Source: Nematopogon swammerdamellus (lineage: Eukaryota > Arthropoda > Insecta > Lepidoptera > Adelidae). Taken from it: 64,000 nucleotides of DNA. The notes beneath the pieces are model-generated. The model worked only from the letters and a program-made list of their open reading frames with translations. It was not told where the DNA came from and searched no databases. Location: assembly GCA_946902875.1 (NCBI GenBank), contig OX336354.1:10327247-10391246 (forward strand). Reading direction: 5' to 3'. This document shows, piece after piece, positions 1-10,832 of the stretch. The first letter of the stretch is position 1. The number at the start of each line of letters is the position of its first letter. The position numbers were made by a program, and so were the translations under genes.

Positions 1-647
1 GTGTAATCAATGGATACCTACTGTCCGTGCAAGACCACTAACATTTATAACCTACTGTTGAATGTCAAATTCCTGACAGCTTGCAGTATCATATGGAGAT
101 TAAAAAAAATAAAACATTTGATCGGCATGCACTGCATTCGTAGACATGAGGTATAGGTGAGTGAGTGAGTAAGTGTGATAGAGATATAGTTATATTTGTA
201 ATTTCTCATTTGCGCACTTTGCTTTCGCCTTCCACAACTACGCAAGGGACGTAATTTCTAGGTATTTAATTCCATGGGACCCACCCACCTTTTTCAATAA
301 GCTGATATATAATCCCCGAATCTTTAGAAAGAGCCCTTCACAATGGCTTCCAGACCAGAGTTACTCGCGCCCGAGGTCACAAGAATACCATTTTTCTTAA
401 ATAAAGGAAAATCTCGCGAAAATCAAGCTCCAATGAGCAGATACGGACAGCGTTATAGACAGCAGTCGGCGGCGGCGACGACTTGCGAGGACTAGAAGGG
501 ACCTTCAATATATACTTTCTTCTTAATTCTTCACTATGAATTTTACTTTTTTTTCACATGTTTTTTTTTACTATTCAGCAACAGTGACTTTTTTATGATC
601 GAAGACTGCAGTACCTTCCGCAAAATTTAAAGACCCGTATATGATAT
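1..647. other. no gene seen
   Basis: AT-rich sequence with a short GTGA run near 155-172 and a GC-richer patch at 460-500 (GGCGGCGGCGACGACTTGCG). No exon, RNA or repeat recognised. Confidence 0.5.
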
Positions 648-1077
648 ATATGACCAGTGTGTCCTCCCGGTCATGACGTACGGGTGTGATTGTGAAACGT
701 GGAATCTAATGGTCGCTGTTGTTGAAAGTTGCCCAGCGAGCAATGGAGTTAGCCATGCTGGGAATATCGCTACGTGATATGGTGCGTAACGAGGCAATCC
801 GCCGACACACCAAAGTAACCGATATTGAACACCGGGTGGCTAACCTCAAGTGGCAGTGGGCTGGACACGTCAGCCGAAGAGACGACGACCGTTGGAGTGG
901 AAAACAGAGTGTGGGAAGACCACCCGCCAGGTGGGACGACGAGATCAAGTACGTCGGCGGAAAGCAGTGGTTCCGTACCGCTGAAGGCCGGGAGGAAAAT
1001 TGAAGAGGCGTATGTCCAGCAGTGGACGCTTACACGCTGACTGACTGACTGACTGACTGACTGACTGACTGACTGAC
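648..1077 (+). mobile_element. RTE-clade LINE 3' end, frameshifted, with (CTGA)n tail
   Basis: Three-frame reading gives the C-terminal end of an RTE-type endonuclease/reverse-transcriptase polyprotein: DQCVLPVMTYGCDCETW near 648-700, then LGISLRDMVRNEAIRRHTKV, LKWQWAGHVSRRDDDRW and VGRPPARWDDE up to about 955, and EEAYVQQWT in another frame near 1000-1025. These motifs are characteristic of RTE elements common in Lepidoptera. At least two frameshifts make it a pseudogene. The element ends in a (CTGA)n microsatellite at 1039-1075, a usual RTE 3' terminus. The 5' part is missing (5'-truncated copy). Confidence 0.85.
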
Positions 1078-1316
1078 CAAATGCTCCGGAAGAGCATGTG
1101 CGAACGCGACGAACGCGTATGTGTTGTTGTATACTATTCATTCAGCATTCTTATACGCCGTTTTTGGGTCGATATAGATAGACCCTCCCGCGCACCATAG
1201 GTTAAGGTAATTTAACTACACTCGAACTTGCCACATTTGTTTTTTATTATTTATTTTTTTATGAAAATTACATTTATGAATGTTTATGAGAAACATTATA
1301 ATCGTGGAAGGGCGTC

Positions 1317-1415
1317 AGGGGTGTGTCGCGCGCGACCCGCGTCACGTGGAGATCCTTTGTCTTGTCTCTGCCCCTAGAAATGAGAACCAACCCCATTAGA
1401 AAACAGGCGTGCCGC
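1317..1415 (+). repeat. fragment of SINE head type D
   Basis: Decayed copy of a short repeat typified by 45280-45355: ACGTGGAGATCC, then TCTCTGCC..C, then GAAAACAGGCGT. The same block appears at 17048-17140 (+), 33592-33690 (-), 50229-50305 (+) and 56657-56724 (+). The remainder of 1078-1752 holds nothing else that I recognise. Confidence 0.55.
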
Positions 1416-1752
1416 TTTATATGTATTTTCCCTATATATCGCCTATTCATAGTGAGTGCTTCCTCTAAATCGAAATGTCGACATCAGCAATAAGCCCCGT
1501 ACTATCGGTCCCTTTGTATTCCGGGCGGATCGCGGTACGGAATCGGAATGGGTTATGAGAGAAAAATAATGGAAATATGTGTGGAAAATCTCCGACAATG
1601 GCGGGCCAAATGTGTTGGGAATCTTCAACAATACGCCCCTCCCTGCCTAAGCTTCGGAAAACTCCAGATTTCGAGAACAGATTCGCGATAAAACCACCAG
1701 TTAGAATTTGGCGGGATTAAAATGATTTTAGTCGTTAAGGCAAAGACGCCAG

Positions 1753-2063
1753 TGGTGTGTCAGGACCGGGGCGCGTGCTTGTGGAGATCTTTAATTTACG
1801 ACATACCGTGTATGTCTTAAAAGGCGACTAAGGGTTATGATGACTCCATTCTTATATTACTAGGTGGTAGGGTTTAACCCGCCCGGGTTGGTACCACCGC
1901 ACTGACTGAAACGTCGGTCGAAACGGCTATGTAAATAGTTTGTGTTTTCCGTCCAGTTCAGTGTAACCGGCACGACCGAAAGGAAGCACTGACATGGCAC
2001 CTAGTTCATCCGCTGTTATGGGCTGACATCACGGATGTTGTAGGTGATGTAGCCAACCGTGTC
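1753..2063 (+). mobile_element. mosaic SINE: D head, shared core, A-type tail
   Basis: The copy starts like the type D head (GTGTGTCAGGACCGGGGCGC), passes through TAAAAGGCGACTAAGG, then enters the shared SINE core at TTACTAGGTGGTAGGG (about 1857) and runs to the A-type 3' end (GATGTAGCCAACCGTGTC). The 45278-45673 copy has the same joints, so this is a family and not a one-off insertion. Confidence 0.7.
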
Positions 2064-2469
2064 TAAATTTTCTAAACAACAGATTATTTCGGTACCCCAC
2101 CTGCTCGTACTTTTTATACTCCGCTTGGGATGGCGGAATCGGCTGTCATCCCCAGTTCGCGTTGGATTTCCAATCTTCGCTCTGCGGAGTCAAATTAACC
2201 CTCTCCCCCTGCATAGGCTAAACGTTTAAGGAATACGCCTAGGGCATACTGCAATACTTTGGTAAATACATTCTTAGGGATGCATTTTTATGGAACCTTA
2301 TATTTATTTAGTCATTTATTTATTTATTTACTTTTTCCTGTACAAGGTGGTAGGTGGTAAACACGACTATTTACGCTTAGACCGACCTTTCATCTGGTAT
2401 TGCACCTAGTTAAAGCCTTATTACCGGTAGAGTTGTCTTAGAGTTATAAGCGGACATAGGTTTTCTTTT

Positions 2470-2824
2470 TTTATGGAAACTGACACAGTTGGCTACATCA
2501 TCTACTTTATCCGTGTTGTCAGCCCATAACACCTTGGTGAACTAGATGCCATGTCAGTGCTTCCCTTCGGTCGTGCCGGCTACAGTGCACTGGTTGGAAA
2601 ACAGCTTTCCCTTTCATTCAGTGCCGTGGTACCAACGCGGGCGGGTTAAACCCTATAATACCTAGTAAGGTTAGAAGGGAAGGGACCCACGTTTTACGTG
2701 GAATCCGATCCACGGTCAGCCTCCAACGGTCGAGCGGTCACCCATCCATCCCCTGACCGCGCCCAGGTGTGCTTATGATCCGATCGACAGTCGACCGACC
2801 GCACCACTGAGCTACCGAGGCTGA
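2470..2824 (-). mobile_element. SINE type A, near full length (tRNA/5S-like head)
   Basis: Minus-strand copy. Its 3' end is the T-run at 2466-2472 followed by the complement of the TGTCAGTTTCCATAAAA tail. The head at 2700-2824 carries a tRNA-type A box (TAGCTCAGTGGT) and 5S rRNA-like sequence. About 60 bases are missing from the middle. The fragment at 2335-2420 just beyond it looks like an older copy of the same family. Confidence 0.85.
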
Positions 2825-3120
2825 CGTTATAACAAAAATAATGTAATTGTGCGTATGAAGGAATGAACCAAATTGTGGTCAAACCCTCATTAAAATTTTG
2901 TACCTGTAGGTTTTTACACAGATTGAAGCGCCTTCGTAAAGTGTTGGATGTGTACCTCCCCAGCGCGCTAACTAGTGGACAGCGAGTATTGCCATCTGCG
3001 GCAGACGTTTCGTTAGTCGCCGTCGCGACCGCTGCTCTGGAACGCAGACTAAATGCTGATCGTTATTTTAATCAAATTAACTTACTGGTTTCCATATACT
3101 CCAACAATTTTATATAAATA

Positions 3121-3490
3121 CTAGCTTTTGCCCGCGGCTTCGCTCGCGTGAAATTCGTATTTAAAACGAAGAAAGTAAGTAAGACCGCTACCGTACCTTT
3201 ATTTCGGCAGGCGGAACAATTCGGTTTGTATGAGAGCCACATCTTAGTGTAACCGTAACTGAATTTTATTGAGCCTATCCTGTGTCACGAAAAGTTAAAT
3301 GTGCTTGTACTATGTTTCATAAAATTTGGATGATCGCTTTAAGAGTTATGGAGGAACATACATAATATATACAGAAAAGATTTCTAAAAATCATCAATTT
3401 AGTTTTAGTATCATACTTAAAGTCTACAAATGCAATATTTCATAAAACAAAGTTACTTACTCCTTTGACCATCCCCTACAGATTTATTAT
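3121..3490 (-). mobile_element. Helitron-like non-autonomous element, copy 1
   Basis: Read on the minus strand the element ends in a GC-rich hairpin (CGCGAGCGAAGCCGCG, GAA loop, one bulged A), ten bases, then CTAG followed by T. Hairpin plus CTAG next to T is the hallmark of Helitron 3' ends. A second copy at 44875-45238 (+) matches over its full length, including a GATGGTCA-like start region and CTTTTCTGTAT in the middle. No Rep/helicase coding sequence, so it is non-autonomous; resemblance to lepidopteran Lep1-type elements is inferred. Confidence 0.6.
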
Positions 3491-3847
3491 TGACAAACTG
3501 CATGAAGACCTCAGTCTTTAGTTCATACATCTTGAAACAAAAAATAATATAACAGAATATTTAAAACTTATAATGGAATCAGAAATCCGTTCACTTTTTT
3601 TCCTTAAAAATTTTAGAACGAAAATATTGTGTCCAACTGAATTATTTTATAAGACGTTTGAAAGCTTTTCGAAGTTTTGATTCGACACAGAAATGCTTTT
3701 AATGTTGTAAATATTTTTAATGGTATATATTTGTATTTTCACGCCCAAAATACATTCGTTCCCAACGTTGATTCGGTGTCAGTTTTTCGAGTACCTACAA
3801 TGAAAAATATAATTCCATGAAAACGGTTTCTGCGAATACGAGCGTTT

Positions 3848-3960
3848 GAGTGAGATACAACCGCACTGAAACGTTCGATAGAAAGTGATACTTAAATGAA
3901 AACGTGATGTTTTGATTTTCGTGCAATTTATTCTAAGTCGGCACGACCGTGAAAACCAAG
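3848..3960 (+). repeat. decayed SINE core fragment
   Basis: Contains weak remnants of the shared SINE core in order: ACAACCGCACTGAAACG, then CGATAG, then GTCGGCACGACCG. Highly diverged. Between 3490 and 4280 I see nothing else. Confidence 0.35.
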
Positions 3961-4280
3961 TTTCTTCGACAGAGAATATGCGATACCGCACATTCATATA
4001 GAAACACAAACCAACTATCTCTATTATCTCTATGGTATCTGAGTTAAGTATGAGCAGAAATTTCATAAAGAATCATAAAGGTAAATTTTACTACTTAATT
4101 TTATTTATTTTGTACGTGTATGTAATCATTTGATCATTCTTTCAATATAATAAATTTCTTAACTTATTTTATGTTCGTAATTATTTAGGTAATTTATAAT
4201 ATTCTTTCTTAAATCCTATTTTTTTAGATGACTTTATCGAAACTGTCAGTTTTAAGTTGTTTCCTGGGTGCTGTAACATT

Positions 4281-4461
4281 TTTTTTATGTAATCCTGTAT
4301 GGGCAGCTGAGTCGGAGGGGCCAAAGCACATGCTCCGATCAGCCAATATCACCTCCGAGAAGGTAGGTGCCATACCGGAGACTTCACCGGAGAGAACACA
4401 ACCGAGGCTGCTATGCATGCGGTCATCTTACATCCAGTACGGTGGTATCAACCCAGTCGGC
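4281..4461 (-). mobile_element. SINE type T, 3' half
   Basis: Complement of the T-type tail: GCCGACTGGGTTGATACCACC, CCGCATGCATAGCAGCCTCGG, then a block with GATATTGGCTGATCGGAGCA and GCTTTGGCCCCTCC, ending at the A-rich 3' end (poly-T at 4280-4286). The tRNA-like head is missing. Compare 46730-47132. The next 400 bases (4462-4856) hold nothing recognised. Confidence 0.75.
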
Positions 4462-4856
4462 ATTTTCAGAATTGCATAATAAAATAAATAAAATAATAAA
4501 AAAGTCAATTAAACCATTGCTTCCAAGAGGTTTTCCAATTCTCCTACTAAGAAACCATAATACTTCGCATCCATAACATAAGCTAGATAGCTAGACTAGG
4601 CAACACGTCGTCGGCACCGAAGGATGATCGCTGGGATGGCACTCGTAATTGCAGGATCGGTTGCGGACGCGAGAGGGTTAATGGGAAATTTGCTTGTGAA
4701 ATGAAGCGAACATATTGAGACGAGATTGGGGCCAAACGAGCTGGCTGAAGATGTGTGCGTGCAGTCGGGTAGTGAAAACGAAATACATCTATAGAACCTT
4801 ATGGAATCTTCTAGATCCGTCCTGAACTTCCATCAAGTAGTTCGGTAGGTCTGTAT

Positions 4857-5236
4857 GCCTCGGCAGCTCAGTGGTGCGATCAGTCGACTGCCGCTCGTGA
4901 TGTTAAGCACACCTAGGGGCGGTCATAATTTAGTTGGGTGACCGTTCCACCGTTGAGGCTGACCGTCGTTCTGACTCCACGTAAAACTGTAGGTTCCTTC
5001 CCTTACCTCAGTAGGTAGATGGTAGGGTATCACACGTCCGTATTAATACCACCGCACTGAATAAAAGTTGCAATGCAAATGGTTCGCGTTTTCTGTTCAG
5101 TTCAGTGTAGCCGGCACGACCAAAGTGGAATGTGACACTTAGTTCACCGTGGTATTATGGGTTAGCATCGCGGGTCTACCCGCGGGATTTTAGGTGATAT
5201 AGCCAAACATGTCAGGTTCCATACAAAAACCGAACT
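4857..5236 (+). mobile_element. SINE type A, full length but diverged
   Basis: Starts CCTCGGCAGCTCAGTGGTGC (A box), then the 5S-like block (GTTGGGTGACCG), GTAAAACTGTAGG, the core (GGCACGACC at 5116) and ends with TAGCCAAACATGTCAGGTTCC before an A run. Many substitutions and a small duplication (CGCGGG twice near 5172-5186) show that it is older than the copy at 5632. The gap 5237-5630 holds no recognised feature. Confidence 0.75.
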
Positions 5237-5631
5237 GTCAATGCCTTGTTCGATGTGCCAATGTCGACTGGAAGAAATCGCAAACTAAAATCCCGCCTTT
5301 TGCGTCGAAGGGAGTGCAGCAGCAACACATCTAGAATGAAACAAACTGTTATCAACACGTATAGTAAAATCTAATTACACAGTTTATCAAGCCCATCATT
5401 GCGTATGTAGTCTCATCGGTATCGCAAGTACTTGACTTCGATGCAGTCTGGCCGAGCGGTGCCACTCGACCAGATGTTGGCACTGCTAGCCTCTACGCAC
5501 GGAACCCTCTTCGCATGCATATGTATTGACCATAGACATCAACTATGCGAGAGCCGGCAATTAAGTATTGAGAAGTGAGAAGATCATTTTGAGAACATTA
5601 AAAATATCTTTTGTCAATCAAACGGTCTGTC

Positions 5632-6010
5632 AGCTTCGATAGCTCAGTGGTGCAGACAGTCGAATGTTGCTATTGATTGTTAAGCAACGCTGGGCGCGGT
5701 CAGTATCTGGATGGGTGACCGCTCGACCGTTGGAGGCTGACCGTGGTTCGGATTCCACGTAAAACTGTAGGTCCCTTCCCTTCTTACCTTACTAGGTGGT
5801 AGGGGTTATCCCGCCCGAGTTGATACCACCGCATTGAACGAAACGTCGGTCGAAACGGCTATGTAAATAGTTTGTGTTTTCCGTCCAGTTCAGTGTAGCC
5901 GGCACGACGGAAGAGAAGCACTGACATGGCACCTAGTTCACCCGGTGTTATGGGCTGACATCACGGATGTTGTAGGTGATGTAGCCAACCGTGTCAATTT
6001 CCATAAAAAA
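5632..6010 (+). mobile_element. SINE type A, full length, best-preserved
   Basis: All parts are present in order: tRNA-type A box (GATAGCTCAGTGGTGC), 5S-like GTTAAGCAACGCTGGGCGCG and ATGGGTGACCGC, box-B-like GGTTCGGATTCC, core from AAAACTGTAGGTCCCTTCCC to TTACTAGGTGGTAGG, then AACGTCGGTCGAAACGGC, GTGTAGCCGGCACGAC, and the tail GTAGCCAACCGTGTC-AATTTCCAT ending in a run of A. I use this copy as the reference for the family. Confidence 0.88.
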
Positions 6011-6114
6011 AAAATATCTTCTCTACCATTATGCAATTATTGCAATGTGCATATTATGTTACGTCTGGACAAGTGTAACTAAACGACTAAGCAGATTTAC
6101 ATGCAATATTCACC

Positions 6115-6402
6115 AATGGAATAACCCCACTGCATCTCTCCCCGTGCATGTCGTAAAAAGCGAAGGGATAAGGACAAGGTGCCGTGCTAAATGACGACAG
6201 GCTAGCCGCCTCTCACCTTGGAACGGTCCTTCCACCGAGTCATGCAGCAGGTACCTTACTTGATTTTTGATAGTTATCTTGTCCTAATACCTACATTGCT
6301 GAACGTGGTTGTCGGTGTTGTGCTGTAATTTACAAGAGCACTTGCAGTACAACGCAGATTACTCTGCTTATCCCGATTGTCGGGATACAGCGTGTGGTGT
6401 GT
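6115..6402 (+). repeat. interspersed repeat C, copy 1
   Basis: About 290 bases, from CCCCACTGCATCTCTCCCCG through CACCTTGGAACGGTCC and AGTCATGCAGCAGGT to the end GATTGTCGGGATACAGCGTG. The 3' part can fold: GTGTTGTGCTG near 6317 pairs with its imperfect complement near 6345, and CCCGATTGTCGGG at 6372-6384 is a 5-bp stem with a 3-base loop. It is directly followed by a type A SINE tail on the other strand. Confidence 0.75.
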
Positions 6403-6403
6403 G

Positions 6404-6592
6404 TTTTTTTTTATGGAGACTGACACGCTTGGCTACATCACCTACAACATCCATGATGTCAGCCCATAACACCAGGTGAACTAGGTGCCATGTCAGTGCT
6501 TCCCTTCGGTCGTGCCGGCTACACTGAACTGGACGTAAAACACTAACTATTTACATAGCCGGTTTGACCGACGTCTCATTCAGTGTGTGTCA
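6404..6592 (-). mobile_element. SINE type A, 3' half
   Basis: Complement of the A tail and half of the core: poly-T, then TTATGGAGACTGACACGC and up to CATTCAGTG. The 5' half is missing. It abuts repeat C, so one inserted in or next to the other. The stretch 6593-7204 holds nothing recognised. Confidence 0.75.
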
Positions 6593-7204
6593 TGTCATTC
6601 TTAACTCTACATTATATGTATTCCTAAGCGCTGTTTTCATACAGCATGTTGTTTAGCAAACTACGGCATTAATTCAAGTGTAAATAAGCAATTATAGTGT
6701 AATTTGAGTTAGTTCGAGTGCTCACTTGAAACTCTCTCGAAGATACTCCACAGTTCGAACTCTGCATGTGTTCCGTAGTATAATTGTTGCAATTTCATTT
6801 GTTACTAGGGGGTAGTTGTATGGGTTTAGTTTTCGGGGTTGTAAGTGCGGATTGAACGATACATACTTCAATCTGTGAGAGGATAAAATGCAACGTTTGC
6901 CGTCTGTCTGTCCATTTCAATGTTCGTTCATAACTCGCGGATGGCTTGACCAATTTATATAAAAATTTTAATGCATTTTTCATCAATCGTGACTAAACTA
7001 GACTAGATCAAAGTACTCCTAGATATGAGCGAGTTGCGTACAAGTAATGTATCTACTCATGTAAATATTTGTATGGCAATTTTAGTACCAACTGGCCCGC
7101 TAGTGACACTGCAAATTTTCTCCATAAAATTTATTTTTATTTATTTATTTATTTATTTATTCACTCAAAAACCTCCTATTATCTCCTATTATTATCTCCT
7201 ATTA

Positions 7205-7588
7205 TTATTATGGAAACTGACACGGTTGGCTACATAACCTACAACATCCGTGATGTCAGCCCATAACACCGGGTGAACTAGGTTCCACGTCAGTGCTTCC
7301 CTTCATTTCATGTCAGCTACACTCAACTGGACGGAAAACACGAACTACTCGTATTTACCTACATAGCCGCTTCGACCGACGACGTTTCATTCAGTGCGGT
7401 GGTACAACCCGGGCGGGATAAACCTTACCACCTAGAAAGGTAAGAAGGGTAGGGACCTACAGTTTTACGTGAAATCCGAAACACGGTCAGCCTCCAACGG
7501 TCGAGCGGTCACCAATCCAAGTACTGACCGCGCTCAGGGTTGCTTAACAACAGTCGACCGACTGCACCATTGAGCTACCGAGGCTGAC
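7205..7588 (-). mobile_element. SINE type A, full length
   Basis: Minus-strand copy from the poly-A end (complement of TTATGGAAACTGACACGG) to the head ending GAGCTACCGAGGCTGACAG. The 5S-like block, box-B-like block and A box are all present near 7480-7588. An ATTT tandem run at 7134-7160 lies just outside the 3' end. Confidence 0.85.
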
Positions 7589-8667
7589 AGATTTTACTTG
7601 TACGCAACGAAATGACAAACATTTTTCGAAATGACAAAAATTATTTGTTTATCATCGAGCCTATGATCACACACAACATAGCACACACAGGTATGATGAT
7701 TATGATTTAAGTATGACAGTTAGGACCCTGAGCCCTGTTATCACTGCATGTGAACTATAGAAAGTTTATAGCTCACCCCAAGTCCGATGTCCACTATGAA
7801 TCGAGTTATATATCTGGGGTTGAGAGCCTGTATTTGGCATGGATTAAAAATAGAACCCCCAAGAATACGGCTTCTACTGTGAATGGGCGGTTCACATTCA
7901 CAAAGAATGTGTATGGGCGTTTCATCCTCTTTTTATTATTTGTATAGAACCTGCACTTTTATACAGAACCTGCACACCGGTAAGGCCTATTCAATGTCAT
8001 CACAGGTAACATCACGATATCACTATAACGTTCTAAACCGTGTCAGAAAATCTTACTCAAATATGTTTTGAATCCGACCGGGTTAGGTCCCCGTTCCAAA
8101 CGTGCGTTAAAAATCTTCGCTTCAAAAACAAAATACATTAAACGTATACTTACTTAGTGCCTGTGGGAAACGCTCCAAATCCAATCCCAATCTGTTCCTC
8201 AGCTTAATTGTTTAATCCACGGTCAGCGTACCGGTCAGATGGAGCGTCAATAAAGATCCCCGAATCCCGGGGTCCGGGGTCCCGGATGTCGATCCGGTAA
8301 TCCAGGATGGATGTTCCAGCGCCTGATTAGCCAGCCCTGACACCGGACGCGGGAAAAAAGAGCGATATTAAACAAAATATTCTAACGCCCCGTGGATATA
8401 CCTACTACACAAGGCCCTACGAATAGATAAAACATGGAAGCGGCCTTCCATACAAAATTGCTCGCAAACCTGACCCAAAACACATCCAATTACACACACA
8501 CACACACAGAGAGATATATATCAGCTGCCATGCATACACAAGCAGTTCTCATTGCACTATACACAGGTTCGCCTTTGGCAGTCATTGATTTTCAAACTAA
8601 GTAATCAGTCACAGTCAGTAACCATGAATCGTTCGCGATATGTTTAGAAAAAAATAAAAAATTACAC

Positions 8668-8728
8668 GAACACTAGAGGAAAATTGGAGAGGCTATGTCC
8701 AGCAGTGGACTCATATACGCGACTGAAT
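8668..8728 (+). mobile_element. RTE LINE 3' fragment
   Basis: A short stretch, AGAGGAAAATTGGAGAGGC followed by TATGTCCAGCAGTGGAC, matches the end of the RTE copy at 980-1030 (the EEAYVQQWT-coding part). Only the last about 60 bases survive. Confidence 0.6.
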
Positions 8729-8822
8729 CCTTATGAATTCCAGCTCTGTTCAGTATAGCCGACACGAACATAAATGAAGCATGGCATTGCGGCAACCTCG
8801 AAGTTGTTTCATGTATATTATA

Positions 8823-9045
8823 CAAGCTGTGCCCGCGGCTCCGCCCGCTCTCATATTTCACTTCACTGCTAACCTCATAAGCCATTTAGCGTGATAGTAA
8901 GTAGCCTATAGTTGATGGGAAGAATCAAGCCATCCGTAGAATTTTGTTTTATTAAAATCGGTTCAGTGGTTCTCGAGTTATAAGCGGACAGACAGACACT
9001 CAGACAGACAGAAAGCAGACGTTGGATTTTATTATAGCTAAGGAT
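8823..9045 (-). repeat. Helitron-like or SINE-like fragment with GC-rich hairpin end
   Basis: Starts with CTGTGCCCGCGGCTCCGCCC, the same type of GC-hairpin end as at 3121, and contains AATCGGTTCAGTGGTTCTCG and an AGACAGACAG run before it fades at ATTATAGCTAAGGA. This layout is common in Lepidoptera. The terminal tetramer is CTTG, not CTAG, in this copy. The rest of 7589-8822 holds no gene, only a CA run at 8496-8506. Confidence 0.45.
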
Positions 9046-9049
9046 AAGG

Positions 9050-9138
9050 AAGGAAGGAAAGGATGTATACTTATATTACATTTCCCTGATGTGAAGAGGA
9101 AATAAACGCTATTCTATTCTATTCTATTCTTCTATTCT
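9050..9138 (+). repeat. retroelement tail with (ATTCT)n
   Basis: GAAGAGGAAATAAACGC followed by an (ATTCT)n run at 9111-9138. An AATAAA signal directly before a simple repeat is typical of LINE 3' ends. Confidence 0.5.
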
Positions 9139-9142
9139 AAGT

Positions 9143-9245
9143 ATAGTCTCGGGTTCTTCTTCAAGAGAGGAGTGAATAGGCACCTGTCAGGCCGGCATGG
9201 CATACGCAACCCCCGTCTACGGCCGAATGTCCTTAGGCGTCGTTA
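9143..9245 (+). mobile_element. LINE reverse-transcriptase C-terminal fragment
   Basis: In one frame this reads LGFFFKRGVNRHLSGRHGI followed by NPRLRPNVLRRR and a stop, a motif also seen at 15225-15385 and 56393-56596. It marks the last codons of a non-LTR retrotransposon polyprotein and its 3' end. Confidence 0.6.
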
Positions 9246-9772
9246 GGCACCTTATATACTTATGTAAATTTATATACTCGTATTATAAATTTCGTAAGTT
9301 GGGTTAAATATAACAATTTAAGGTTCTCCTTTCGGCTTTATGGTAGTTTAGTATAAAAACCGTCTGCCTCCCTCTGATATGTGTACGTGAGTAGCCGCCA
9401 GCCAAGCCACCCCCGCTTTATCCGTACCGTACGGACAGCAAATGAGGTGTGTCTAATGATACAACATCCTCACGGTCGCACGCTACATTCATCTGCCTAT
9501 TCATTCCGCAGACGATACTTTACTTGCTGCTATTTTATTTACACGCTTATGTAGGTATCTGTCTATAGTTTAAAACCGAAAAGCCAAAAGCTACCACGGG
9601 TAGGTATACATTTTCATTTTATGGAATTTATATAATTTATAATAATATGGTTGCCTACGTGCTTCACTTGGGTACTAGACCCGTGAATCCCGTGATGTCA
9701 GCCAAACTATAGCTGTCAGCTCAGAGACTGAAGACAACGCTAAAATTCGTTTTTTTTTCAGTATATATGTAT

Positions 9773-9910
9773 ATACATACCACACGCTGTACCCGACAAT
9801 CGGGGTAAGCAGAGTAGTCGGTGTTGTGCTGCAAGTACCCTTGTAAATTACATTACCAAAGTTTTAGGACAAGATAACTATCAAGCAGCAAGCAAGGCAC
9901 GAACCTGATG
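9773..9910 (-). repeat. interspersed repeat C, copy 2 (3' half)
   Basis: Complement of the C 3' end: CACACGCTGTACCCGACAAT, then GTCGGTGTTGTGCTGCAAG and AACTATCAAGCAGCAAGCAA. The 5' half is missing. From 9246 to 9772 I see nothing else of note. Confidence 0.7.
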
Positions 9911-10787
9911 TTTTTCCAGTTTTCCTTAAATTTTTCGAAAATGAAATGCTTTTTTGAAAAAGAACTCAACGAAGAATTTATACATTAAACATCTCTTTTA
10001 AATGAATACAATTTGATAAGTTCTCACTCAACATTCTGAGATTTTGGAAGTGACAATTATTTTTTTCTCCCAACACTTCAAAACGGTTTTTGCGATTTTT
10101 TTCTCTTGTGTTCCTAGACGATTTTCTAAAATTATGTACGATAACGATACATTCAGCCCTTCATTGTATGTCGGTATAAAAAAAATTGCTTCCAAGGCCT
10201 TATGTGTTCTACGTTTTCGAGGTATGTCCATATATCCTCGCACAAAACGCCAGTTAAGATCCCAGAAATTAGGGTTCCCACCTTAGGTCCCGTTCCCACG
10301 TAGGTCACGCGCTGGTAATGCCATGTCAGGTTCCATAACAAAATTAATGTGATTCAGGCACAGACATAAAAATAGTCCGGTCATAAAAATATAAATTAAT
10401 AAGTAAATAAATGTTATGAAGTCGTAAAAACCATATAGGAGATGAGAACATTCCCCTGGTTGATAGTTACGACGATACGATATTGTTTATTAAAATATAA
10501 TAAAAATAAAACAGTATGAAGCAGAAAAACACGCAGCAAGTTTATAACTTTATTTTATTTTAAGTAATATATTCGACTTATGTACAATGTAATAAATATG
10601 TAAAACATTATGTAAGTAAGTATGCTTGCACCTACTGTTAGAAACACCATAGAAGTGAGCATAAATAGATAGATACATACATAATTATATTAAAGTACCA
10701 AAACATTTAAAAAAACTCGTCATTTACGTGTGTGTCACAAAGACGACTTTACAAACGTATGTAAGATTTTTTTTATATACGTTTTAG

Positions 10788-10832
10788 ATACGCGAGTTCA
10801 CAAATCTCTCTCAGATTTGTGAACTCGCGTAT
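10788..10832. repeat. perfect 20-bp inverted repeat (hairpin)
   Basis: Arms ATACGCGAGTTCACAAATCT (10788-10807) and its exact complement (10813-10832) are separated by CTCTC. It sits in AT-rich DNA and is not part of a repeat family I recognise. Confidence 0.85.

Noticed and set aside
770..1141. 123-codon minus-strand frame with repeated SVSQ
   Set aside because: Antisense to the RTE LINE remnant; the SVSQ repeat is just the (CTGA)n tail read backwards.
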